From Viola odorata (taxonomy: Eukaryota > Streptophyta > Magnoliopsida > Malpighiales > Violaceae), in the NCBI GenBank assembly GCA_963691705.1, contig OY829539.1, positions 44,401,656 to 44,465,655 on the forward strand: DNA of 64,000 bases, given 5' to 3'. The notes beneath the pieces are model-generated. The model was not told where the DNA came from and did no database searches. It was given only the letters and a program-made list of their open reading frames with translations. Below are positions 1 through 9,478 of the stretch, piece after piece (the stretch's first letter is position 1; each line of letters begins with the position of its first letter). Position numbers and translations under genes: made by a program.

Positions 1-199
1 CTACATATTAATTATCAAAATTACGAGGGTAGACATGTCTAAAATAACATTGTTTTTTTTTAAAATTAATAATGAATTTATTGAACTAGAGTAAAAAAAA
101 TAAATTTGGAAAATGTTTTCCATTTGCTGTGAAACAGATTTTGGAAATAATTCCAATTTTGGAAAATTTCCAAAAAATTCTCCGTAAGTAAACGACCCC
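1..199. mobile_element. End of a MITE (Harbinger- or hAT-like), cut by the window edge
   Basis: The reverse complement of this stretch begins with GTCGTTTACTTACGGAGAAT and continues through TTTTCC-rich sequence. It matches the element end at 56211, which reads CTGTTTAGTTACGGAGAAT. The shared inner part includes the words for 'gagggtagacatgtct' and 'aaaataacattg', also seen at 56380-56410 and 58705-58735. It is therefore one end of a dispersed short DNA transposon family whose other end lies upstream of the window. Short ends with a TGTTTA core suit PIF/Harbinger or hAT elements; the target duplication is not visible. There is no coding capacity. Confidence 0.5.
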
Positions 200-240
200 T
201 AATTGTTTAGAGGTTTATGCTTTTAATTTAAATTGTATTA

Positions 241-770
241 ATGTTTAAATTACTAATGTATTATGCATTTTTCCTTTTTTTTCTTTTAAACTCAATTAAA
301 AGTCATCATTATTTTTCTTTTATTTGTTATTTTAAATATAATTTTTTTTTTAAAAAAAATTCTGGGTCAAAACTGGAATTGGCCCGATCCGACCCGGAAA
401 AATTAGAACCGACCCGGACCAAACCGGAAGTGTCTAGTCCGGTCTGGTTCTGTCCTGGACAAGAACCGGTAATTCCAGTCCTGTTCGGTTCTAGCCCAAG
501 AACCAGCCCGGACCGGCTCGGGTACACCCCTATAAAAAAGTGCGTTAAAATTGACCATAGTTCATAGAAACAGTGAAGCTAAATTTGGTGAATGGTGTGT
601 TTTTTTCCGAAAAGTGTGTCGGTTTTAATTGTAGAAATTATTGTCATTGATGAGGTTGTCAGCGTGGCATTATCCATGAATTTCACAAATTAATTAATTA
701 CCTATTCTCTTCCAATTTATTTAACTACAATTTGTACACTAAGTTAATTCACTGCCTTACCTGTTACATC
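241..770. other. Intergenic DNA with a low-complexity GGTCCGG/ACCCGG tract
   Basis: No gene is supported. Positions 365-530 hold a degenerate tract of short words such as GACCCGGA and GAACCGG, ending in a GGGTACACCCCTAT-type run. Both strands stay open through it only because of its biased composition. Such tracts are common in plant repeats. The remainder is AT-rich. The end of the PPR pseudogene at 777 follows. Confidence 0.5.
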
Positions 771-776
771 ATAGAG

Positions 777-3297
777 CTACGTTCCTGTTTTCATATGAAG
801 GGTTAAGCTGTCCAAAGTAGCATAGATCTCCTCTGTTCTCCGATGCGATCGATCGCAAGCAAGGAACGCATGGATTTCATCCCTGCCCTCAATCCAACTG
901 CATCCGGGGCTTTTACGCATTCCTCTATCGTCGATCATTCGCCTTATTCTTGCCAAGTCTCTCCACTTCCCAGCACTTGCATATAAATTAGCCAACAAAA
1001 TGTAGTTTCCGGTATCATTCGGTTCGAGTTCTATCAGCTTCTCTCCTGCAGTTTTCCCCAACTCAGTATTACCATGAATAACACAGCCACCAAGCAAAGC
1101 ACTCCAGAGAACAGAATCCGGTTCCACAGGCATTCTTTTAATAAGTTCATAAGCTTGACGAAGCTGTCCTGACCGGCTTAGGAGATCAACCATAGCTGTG
1201 TAATGCTTCAACATGGGTTTCACTTTGTAATAACCCATTAAATAAAAAAACTCAAGTCCAGTCTCAATTGATCCTGCGTGTACACATGAGGAAAGAACTG
1301 ATAAGAAAGTCACAGAATCTGGTGTAAAACCGGCGGTCAATATTCTTCGAAAGAGAGTAATTCCCTCTTGGCCATGTCCATGCATGGCATAGGCAGTGAG
1401 CATTGCATTATAAGCCAAAACTGCATACTTTATATTTCCACACTTCGCGTACGTGTCGACAAGTGCTGCTCCTATATGAATGTCCAAGTCATAACCACAT
1501 CAAATTGAGTGTGCATGAGCCTGTTTTCCTCGTTCAAGATTGGTCAGCCTAGAGCAAGAAGTAAAAATGATTCCTACTGTGTAAATATCTGGCCTCAAAG
1601 TTGACATCTGCATGTCAGAGATCAACTGCATTGCTAAATCTAGGTGGCCGTTTTCTACATGACCTGCCAGAATGCTGTTCCTGGTGTACGTATTTGGCTC
1701 ATAACCATCATCTTTCATCTCCTGAAGTAGATTTTGTATTCTTTCAGTCTGGTTGCAGCAGGCATAGCCAGAGATGAGAGCATTCCATGTTGGGATATCC
1801 CGATCACTCACGATATCGAAAGCCCTATGAGCAGCCTCTAGGTCCTGACATATGGAGTACATTTCTACCAGTGCTCCACCAACAAATGTATTGGACTGCA
1901 AACCTTTCATAATGGCCATTGCATGAACTGCCTTCTCTTGTCTCGAGGAACCCATATCAGCACAAGCAGTCAACACACTTCCTAGAGTGAAGGAATCGGG
2001 TTGAATCCCATCTACCATTAGCAAATCCCGAAATGAACTCAAAGCTTCATTTAGGAGTAAGTTATCTACATGACCAGAAATTAGCGAGTTCCATGAAATT
2101 AAATCCCATTTGACCCCAGCAAGGTCCATTTCATTGAAGAGCTCCTTGGCCTTACATATACCACCACTCTCACAATACCCAACAATCATGGTATCTAATC
2201 ATGGTATTGTAAGATACCAATTTTTTTAGTGAGAACATGGAAAAAATCTTATGTGAACTCTCCATATTCCTGTACACGTCAACTAGTCCATTGACCACGA
2301 AAGGACTACTCATAAATCCATGTCTTGTAACATAGCCATGGAATTGTTTGCCAAGTCTAAGGTTCTGTAGCCTAGCACAAGCTGGATGAACACTAGCCAG
2401 AGTTCGTGTGTTTGGTTCAAGCCCCTCAGCTTGCATTCTAAACAGCAACTCTAAAGCCTCATCATCATAGCCATTCTGTGCAAACCCTCCAATGATAGCG
2501 CTCCAGGAAATGAGATTGGGAGTTGAGTCATCTGAACATTTCATTTTCTCCAAGAGCTCCAATGCCTCATAAACCATCCCATTTGTTGCACAAGCAGTAA
2601 TCATTGAATTCCATGACACACTATCCATTTCAGGCATTGTTGTTAAGACATGTTTGGCATCATCTAAACTTCCGCATTTAGCATACATATCTATTAAGGC
2701 ATTACCCACATAAACATTGTGATAAAATTCATACTTAACCACCAGTCCATGCAACTGCTTGCCCAGCTCTACCAATCCAAGGTCACTACATGTCTTGAAC
2801 ACTAAAGGAAACACAAAGAAATCCAACCCAACATCGTCAAATAACAAGTCTTTAAAGATTGAAAAAGCTTCCTGAAAGAGTTGGCGGCGCAAATGCGCAT
2901 CAAGAATGGCTGTCCAGGAATAAATGTCTCTAAGCGGCATTGTCTCAAACAGCTTGTGTGCATACTTGATAAGGCCACACCTAGCATACATTTGGAGCAA
3001 TTTGTTGTCAACAAACGGCTGGCCATGAAACCCAGTTTTGAACGTGTGGGCATGAAGCTGTTTGCCAAGAGTTGGGGAGTTACAAGAATCAAAAGCTGAA
3101 GCGTATGTTGTGGAATTTATTGGTTTATCATGGAGGAGAGCGAGTGCAAGTTGGTGGGTGGTGCGGTTAGATAATGATGATGGACTGGAAAGGGCGGTAT
3201 TGTGAGGAATTGCAGGAGGATGGATGAATGAGGATGAGGAGAGTTGAAGGAACTGTGCTGGTGCAGCCATGTGCCCAGCCAGGAGAGGAATTGTCAA
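777..3297 (-). pseudogene. PLS/E-class pentatricopeptide repeat protein, broken
   Basis: This was a single-exon organelle RNA-binding PPR protein of the PLS subclass with a C-terminal E domain. Such proteins usually direct C-to-U editing or other RNA processing in plastids or mitochondria. The first part (3297-2170) has a Ser-rich, targeting-like N-terminus and then repeats with typical words such as [13 protein letters not shown] and SWNSMITA. The second part (2189-1500) and third part (1487-777) continue the repeats, and the end carries the E signature ([20 protein letters not shown], then [14 protein letters not shown]). No DYW deaminase is present. Two lesions break it. A 13-bp direct duplication at about 2186-2211 shifts the frame after SYNTMI. 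A TGA codon at 1497-1499 replaces an expected Arg codon before CGYD. The second and third parts are in one frame. In-frame shortening is also likely near VYRNMES and near AYNAMLTA. The specific orthologue was not recognised. Confidence 0.88.
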
Positions 3298-3561
3298 AGA
3301 CGAAATTCAACCTTCTTTTTCATATATATCTTCGGTTGCTACTTTAAATTCAACCCATGCCATGACTAACAAAGTTACAACTTTTGTGGAAAAAAAATGT
3401 TTGATTTGAAAAGTTGATTTGAGTTACACTTTCAATATATATTTCATTTTAAAAATATTCGCCTTATTTTATTAAATTTTTAATCAAATTCAAAATCCTA
3501 GTAAATTAAAAAGTATTTTGATAATCATTGATATATGTTAAAGAGCATGAGCAGTGAGCAC
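3298..3561. other. Upstream region of the PPR pseudogene
   Basis: This AT-rich stretch separates the PPR start from the next transposon. It would hold the PPR promoter, and an ATATATAT-rich run at about 3322-3330 lies close to the start. I see no convincing conserved promoter element and no gene. Confidence 0.3.
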
Positions 3562-4727
3562 AAAAGACCATCCACAACAGCGGGTGTTAAATTTAGGGTG
3601 TTATTCACTTTCTCTCACTGCCACATTAGCTTAACACCCAACCAAAAAGCATTTAACACCCACTTCTCACAACAGAGTATTTTTCAGGATGTTATTCACT
3701 TTCTCTCCCTTTCACATCATTTAATCATATACTCCACCATATTTTTCATTTCTTTTTCTTATTAAATTTATAATTACTATAATAATTACTTTTTATAATA
3801 TAATAAATAATAAATAATATTTTTTTAATATAAATTAATTAAATTTCATAATTTCTTTTCAGATTTCAAAAAATCTATACTTTTTTAATACAATAAATAA
3901 TATAATATTTTTTAAAAGTAACACACGATATTATTTATGACTCAGTAAATCAAACATATACAGATTATTGTTATATAAGGATGATTATACGGGTATTGCA
4001 TGCCAAAATTTAGGGGCATCATATACTGCGATCCAAAATTAAGCTGCATCCCTGTATTCTGAGGATTTTCTGGGCATTGAATGTTTGGGTTCGGAGGTCG
4101 CATATTTAGATTTTGAGCTTGGTTAGGGAAGTTGTAATTTGGAAAAAAATTATAATTTTGTGAAGGATCCATGAAAGAGCTTGAAGATTGTAAAAGATTC
4201 AGATTTTTTTTGGTGTCCAAATGACACAAACACAAGCTCTATTTATAGATCTCAAAAAATAAAAATAATGGTATATTTTTTTAAATTATTTTGAGTAATT
4301 ATTATAAAAAAAAAGCATTTAAAAAAGAAGAAAATGAAAAAAAAGTGTAAAAAACTCAGATTTTTTTTAGTGTCCAAATAATACAAACCTAGTCTCAATT
4401 TATAGATCTCAAAAAATTAAAAATAATGGTATATTTTTTATAAAATTATTTTCAGTATTTATTATAAAAAAACCCATTTAAAAAATGAGGGAGGAAAAAA
4501 TAAATAATGCAGCGGCCAATGACAGCCCTGTAGCGCACGCGTGGCGCGCTGCCATTGGTTCTTCAAATTTTTTTTTTTTAAAAAAAAAAACTGACAGTGA
4601 GGGTCCCACTGTCAGTTTAGTCCGGTATCATCCTACGCAGCATTTGGTCCTCTTTTGGTACCCTGCTGCACCCAAAAGTCCCTCATTAGTCCCTCATTTG
4701 CTCCCCTGCTGCTGATGGTCTAAGGAC
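3562..4727. mobile_element. Non-autonomous PIF/Harbinger-like element with an ORF1 scrap
   Basis: The ends are inverted copies of each other: GACCATCCACAACAGCGGG near 3564 on the plus strand and GACCATCAGCAGCAGGGG on the minus strand from about 4722. Bases after the right end read TAA and those before the left end read AAA, so a TAA-type 3-bp duplication with one change is possible. The interior is AT-rich with an internal direct repeat (about 4200-4290 resembles 4355-4450). It holds only a short truncated ORF. The size, ends and MDPSQN-type ORF fit deletion derivatives of plant Harbinger elements. Confidence 0.5.
3942..4172 (-). pseudogene. Truncated N-terminus of a Harbinger ORF1/NAM-associated-like protein
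   Basis: Reading from the internal Met at about 4172, the peptide starts MDPSQNYNFFPNYNF and continues as a Pro/Asn/Gln-rich low-complexity leader before stopping at 3942. Plant Harbinger ORF1 proteins, often annotated as glutathione S-transferase T3-like or NAM-associated, commonly start with MDPSQ and such a leader, followed by a Myb/SANT-like domain. That domain is absent here. The reading is a truncated remnant, recognised by leader style only. Confidence 0.4.
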
Positions 4728-4792
4728 TGAGAAGCTACTAGTTCGATTCATTTGTCTAGGTAATCATAGTTGAAGTTGTCTCTGCATTTATA

Positions 4793-5889
4793 TGTAATTT
4801 GTCAACTTTATGGGCAAGTTAACATTATGTCCATTTAAATGGACTCAAAATACTTTATATTTTAATGAAACTTAAATATAGTATAAAAATTACAAATATA
4901 ATATACTATCAACCTAATAAAAATTTAATTTCTCTCTCATTTTATAATTAATAAACCTTTTTCTCTCTCCTCTTTCTACCTTTTCTCTTTTTTTCATACA
5001 CAATTTATATTAATTTCTCATCTTCCTTTTATTTGTTTTCTTCCAATTTATTATTCCATTATCCTCAAGCACAACCCTTAATTTAAAGTAGTTCACTAAA
5101 TTCCCATTGTGAGCAACCCCAATAGACCATACCTATAGCCAGCAACAAAAGGTTGCACATTCCTAAGCATGGAAGACCCTGCAGTAAAATATCTAACATG
5201 ACCAATAGCTAAATCACCAGATAAGTGGTCAAGTTTTGACTCATTGAACACTTCAGAAACCAAACCAACACCAGTAATAGATTTAAGAACCTTGTCATTA
5301 ACGGTAACAATACCAGCTCCTTCTTGGCCGCGGTGCTGCAAAGCGTGGAGGGCTAGGAAGCAGAGACGCGAGGCTTCTGGGTCTCCATAGATACTAACAA
5401 CACCACACTCCTCGCGTAGTTTATCGTCATCATCATTAAATAAAGGGTTGAAAGTGATGAATCTTTTTTGGAATTCACGACTGTTTATTTGATTCATTTA
5501 ATAAATTGGCATTCTTATTGAGTATATATATTCAGTGAGACTAATTTGTAAAAATCAGTGTATTAATTCTAAATATTTTAAAGAGGTTTTATTTAGAATA
5601 TAGAAAGCAAAAAACGAGATTTGGAAAAAAAATATATATAGAGAGGGAGATGAGAAATTAATATAAATTGTAGTAGGAAAAAGAGAGAAAATGTAGAGAG
5701 AGGAGAGAGAGAAAAAGGTTTACTAATTATAAAAAAGGAGAGAAATTAATTTTTTATTAGGTTGATAATATATTACATTTGTAACCTTTATATTAGATTT
5801 AAGTTTCATTAAAGTAGATGATATTTTGATTCCATTTAAAAATTTGCTAACCTGCCCACCCTATGAAATGGACAGGTTAGCAAAACCCT
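4793..5889. mobile_element. Pack-MULE-like element carrying an amidophosphoribosyltransferase fragment
   Basis: The left arm (about 4793-5033) and right arm (about 5638-5889) are long imperfect inverted repeats. Reversing the right arm gives, in order, the same words as the left: GGGCA-GTTA, TTTAAATGGA-TCAAAATA, TTTAATGAAACTTAAAT, ATCAACCTAATAAAAA, TTTTTCTCTCTC and AATTTATATTAATTTCTCAT. Arms of over 200 bp around a short interior are typical of Mutator-like elements. The interior (5034-5637) is not transposon sequence but a piece of a purine-biosynthesis gene. The outermost right end holds a hairpin (GCTAACCTG ... CAGGTTAGC at 5844-5882). The exact ends and the 9-bp target duplication could not be fixed, partly because a TA run follows the right end. 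Confidence 0.72.
5042..5497 (-). pseudogene. Captured N-terminal part of glutamine-PRPP amidotransferase
   Basis: The 133-residue frame (5497-5096) matches the start of the mature plant enzyme that makes 5-phosphoribosylamine in the first step of plastid purine synthesis. Visible landmarks are REECGVVSIYGDPEASR, ALHALQHRGQEGAG, ITGVGLVSEVF and GHVRYFTAGSS. The Cys of REECGVV (residue 31) is the family's N-terminal nucleophile of the glutaminase domain, exposed after processing; here residues precede it. A one-base deletion near 5122 shifts the frame so that the ORF ends LTMGI. In the neighbouring frame the homology continues (VAHNGNLVNY, then a LEDNG-like stretch) to about 5042, where the left TIR begins. 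The PRPP-binding domain is missing. The fragment lies head-on to the right TIR, which could supply a promoter. The usual YST reads YFT. Confidence 0.85.
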
Positions 5890-6406
5890 ATATATATATA
5901 TATCATTTTAACTATTATTTTATTTTTATAATATTTTCCTTATTTTTAAGAATTTTTTATCCACTATTTAAAATTTCTAGAATATTTCTATCATTTTAAT
6001 TATTTATTTATTTTCTAGAACTCTCGTATTCTCTTCTAATTTTTTAATTTGTTTATAGAGTTTTATTATTTTATTTTTATACTTTTTTAATTCAAACGAA
6101 TGACATGTCATGTGAGCCAAATAATGATATAACATGTCATCTCAACATGTGAATAGTGTCAATCACGCGTTGAGTTACCCAAAAGTTGACGTTGAACTAA
6201 TTTGACATACAAAGTTGGGATAGAGAAAAAATAGGTACATTAAAATAATAATTTGAATACAATTACCAAAAATAATATTAACCAAAATAAGTAGCTCGTA
6301 TCACACGATTTAAATAAAATATAAAATATAATAAAAATAGAGCTTGTAATATTCTTTTTATTGCTTAGCGAAAAAATACGCACTTTTATTTTTTTTTAGT
6401 AAAATG
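5890..6406. other. AT-rich intergenic DNA
   Basis: A (TA)n run follows the MULE-like element at about 5889-5902. The rest is AT-rich DNA with stop codons in all frames. No gene, RNA or repeat was recognised. Confidence 0.4.
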
Positions 6407-6408
6407 TA

Positions 6409-7260
6409 CTCTCTCTGTTTTTAAAAATAGACGTCGGGGCAACTGTAGGCTTGCTGTGGAAGCCAGATGTGTGTCAGCGTTGTCTTGCTTCTTCTTCTCT
6501 CCTTCTCTCCTCTCATCATCCCTCCAAAACTAACACTACAGTCAAGGCAACAGATTAATCAAGCAATTTTAACCAAGCAGCAAATTTAATCAAGCAATTG
6601 AAGTAGCAATTCAAGCAATTTCAACCCTTGCTGGTCCGAAATGGCCGGCCCAGTCAGACCCCAAACCCAGCAATAACAAAACAGTAGCACTGTTCTTCTT
6701 CCTCCTCAAGCCACCGGAGCCATTGCCGCCGCCGGCGTTGACCACTGAAACAGATCCAAAACAGCCCAAATCTGACGCCACCAACAATAAAACCGAAAAC
6801 AAACGGCAAGCCGACCAAACCCAACAGCAATCAAACCAAAGCAACCATGAAATGGAATGAAATCCAGCCACCAAATTGAATTAAATCTAGCCGGAAAAAC
6901 CAACCAAACAGCCACAAAATTAACAGAAAAAATAGCCATACGAATAATCCAAAAATCACCACAAAATCAACCCAAAATCAGCCTAAAATTAAACCGCAAT
7001 TACCCTAATAAATTCCCTCAGATCATTGATTATTGTTTGAGAGAGAGAGAGATGAAGAGAAGGAGAAGATGGAGAGTGGGTGTCAGAGATATTTCTCTCT
7101 CTGGAATTTCCTTGCCCTCATTTGCCACCGTATGTGATGAAGTTTAGACCGAGTACGACGTCGTTCAAAGGGGTAAATATGTAAAAAAAATAAAACAGCG
7201 TCAATTAATTGTGAAAATGATTTTAAGTCTAAAACGTCTAATAAACTAAGACAGAGGGAG
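6409..7260. mobile_element. Stowaway/mariner-type element, 852 bp
   Basis: The left end reads TA|CTCTCTCTGTTTTTAAAAAT and the right end, reversed, reads TA|CTCCCTCTGTCTTAGTTTAT. TA dinucleotides flank both ends. The CTCCCTC(C/T)GT terminus with TA duplication is the signature of plant Stowaway elements. At 852 bp it is longer than ordinary Stowaway MITEs, and its GC-richer middle (about 6610-6860 and 7040-7160) may be filler picked up from elsewhere. The open frames in the middle run on both strands and have no recognisable domain, so they were not called. Confidence 0.7.
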
Positions 7261-7262
7261 TA

Positions 7263-8055
7263 AGAGATAACAAGTCAGTAATAATTAGTTAAGTAGTTTT
7301 AACACCATGAATTGAAGTGATTGAGGCTAAGACAGATCATTACACATATCATCTTGGAATTTGATTTAAGAGCTAGGAGACTTGTTCGCACCCTAAACAC
7401 ACCTAAAAGAATCCCTAACAAATGACTAAAAGTAAAGAATTAATCTTACATGAGTGCAACACTACCACACGAACTCATTAACAAAGTTGTTTAGCCATAA
7501 TTGAGGCTGCTTATTTAAAAAAAGAAATTGAGGCTGCTTAATTTAAAATTTACTCATAAATATGTAGTTTTACTCACAATAAACTAAATATAATAACGTA
7601 ATAAATTACGAAAACTCACAAACAAATGTACAAGGTCAGAAACAACTCTAAGGTACAATCTTAGTAAATCATATACCGTAATTATAAAAACGAAAAAGAA
7701 AATAATTGTTGTCTTCATCTTGCACTTATCTTAGCCAACCTAAGTTAGCTATATTTTTTTCCTTTACTCTTAGCGTTTCGCAAGTTATTTGCTTAGATGC
7801 ATCTTTTTTAAATAAAAAATAAAAATAAACTGAAAAAATATATAATAAAAATAGGTCAAAGTAAAATAACCAAATGAGTTGCTCAAGTTCGTTTAAGATC
7901 ACTGCTTGTGACAAAAAGACCTTTTCTTACCTTTACACTAATCTGTGACTGACTGCACCTATGATTTTGTGAACTACCCTCGAGTGATTCAGCCTATGCC
8001 ACTGGCCCGTCGATAGCGAGAAGCCCAGCCACCCGCCACCACGTCCAGACTTGAC
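7263..8055. other. AT-rich intergenic DNA
   Basis: No open frame with recognisable homology lies here. A short imperfect direct repeat (TTGAGGCTGCTTA) occurs at 7501 and 7528. The last 80 bases are GC-richer and form the flank of the Harbinger insertion. Confidence 0.35.
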
Positions 8056-8299
8056 TAGGACTCTGTTTGGCGTTCCAGTTCAGGCTGGAAATGATCAGTG
8101 GGGAAATGTTCAGTGGGGAAACGACATCTGGGAAACGGAGTGTGCTGTTTGGTAACAAAATTGTAAATGTTCAGTGGGATACCTGAAGTGTTTGGTAAAA
8201 CAGTTTTCCAAAACTATGGTTTGGATGTAAAATGACCATAAAGGGTATAATTCATTTAAAATGTTATAATTAACTTTTTTAACACCTTTATATATGTTT

Positions 8300-9478
8300 T
8301 TAATCATTTTATTTATAATCTAACATCTAATAATATTTACCTATATACCATAAATAAATTAAACTTATTTAAATCATAAATAAAGTAGATTTTATTAATA
8401 CCTTACAATTAAAAATTTGTGTCCTTTGAAATTGCATAGTTGACTACTCTTAATTTTTGTAAACATTAGTTCATTAATTGATGCCAAATAATTCTGATAA
8501 AAAAAGTTGATAAAAAAATATTCAATCGTAATAATAGATCGTATGAGTTCTAGCATCAAGAATTAATGAAAATAAATTGCTCCCAATTAGCCATTTCAAA
8601 TGCTACCAATTAAAGCATTATCAATCTCCCATTTGTCAAACATTTCTAACATTTCTTCCCTTGATAGTAACCTCCCCCTTAATATTAAACTCCCCCTTAA
8701 TATTAAGCATTTCTCCTAAAATTATCTCCCCCTTTGCTAATCAGAGTTCACAATTATCTCCCCCTTTGTCATAATAAAAGAAAAGAGAGGGCATCATACA
8801 CACAAACAATCATAAAATGGCAATAATTTTTTTATTAAAATAAGCTGGATATATTAATAAGCCACAGAGGAAATGGCTCAAGGAGAAGAACAAAAGATAC
8901 AGAGGACAGCAGCACTATTAATCAAGCCTGGAGCTGCTCAACAGAAAAGAAAAAAGAATAAGAAAAACAACAGATGCCTTAGCTCCCAACCTCAAACCAA
9001 ACCAGAACACACACACGACCTAAAACTTCCCCACCTAACACCACTCCAAACAGGCAGCAACTCACAGCCGAGACAGGAACCCAGGTCTGCACAGAGAACC
9101 CAGCCGTCCCAAGAATGAATACCAATAATAACAAGGCTGATCCATCTCAACAAAAAGACACGAATGGAAGGGGTAGGACAGCACATCAGCAAGAAAAAGG
9201 CCTACACAGCAGCAAGCAGCAAGAACAACAAAGCAGCAAGCAGCAAGGACAGCACAGCAGCAAGCAGAAAGGAAAAAACATCACAAGTACATTAGCAAAA
9301 CGAGAATCACACATCATACTGCACATCACAAATATTTGAGGAAATACCAATTTGATCATAAAACATACTACATATCATAAATATCAAAGATCCAAAAACT
9401 ATCAAAGTCAAGTCAGACTACATGGCATATCAAAAGACATAAAATACTAAATACTATGAAAGCTGACATATAAACATA
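8300..9478. other. Non-coding region with polypurine tracts and CAGCAAG repeats
   Basis: Positions 8665-8775 contain four GGGGGAG-type tracts when read on the minus strand, spaced 20-45 bp. Such tracts commonly follow Transposase_32-type ORFs and precede 3' LTRs in plant retroelements. Positions 9200-9275 hold an AGCAGCAAGCAGCAAG-type low-complexity run. Short open frames here, for example 8873-9118, have no recognisable domain and are not called. No LTR boundary was found. Confidence 0.35.

Noticed and set aside
327..567. Overlapping open frames on both strands in the CCGG-rich tract
   Set aside because: They come from low-complexity GACCCGG/GAACCGG repeats, have no start context and no domain.
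2802..3099. Open frames on both strands inside the PPR gene
   Set aside because: Shadows of the real minus-strand PPR coding sequence.
6611..6939. Two overlapping minus-strand frames in the Stowaway middle
   Set aside because: No domain, hydrophobic low-complexity translation; the region is better explained as filler in the element.
8873..9339. Basic, Gln/Lys-rich plus-strand frames
   Set aside because: Composition-driven by CAGCAAG repeats; no homology and opposite to neighbouring genes.
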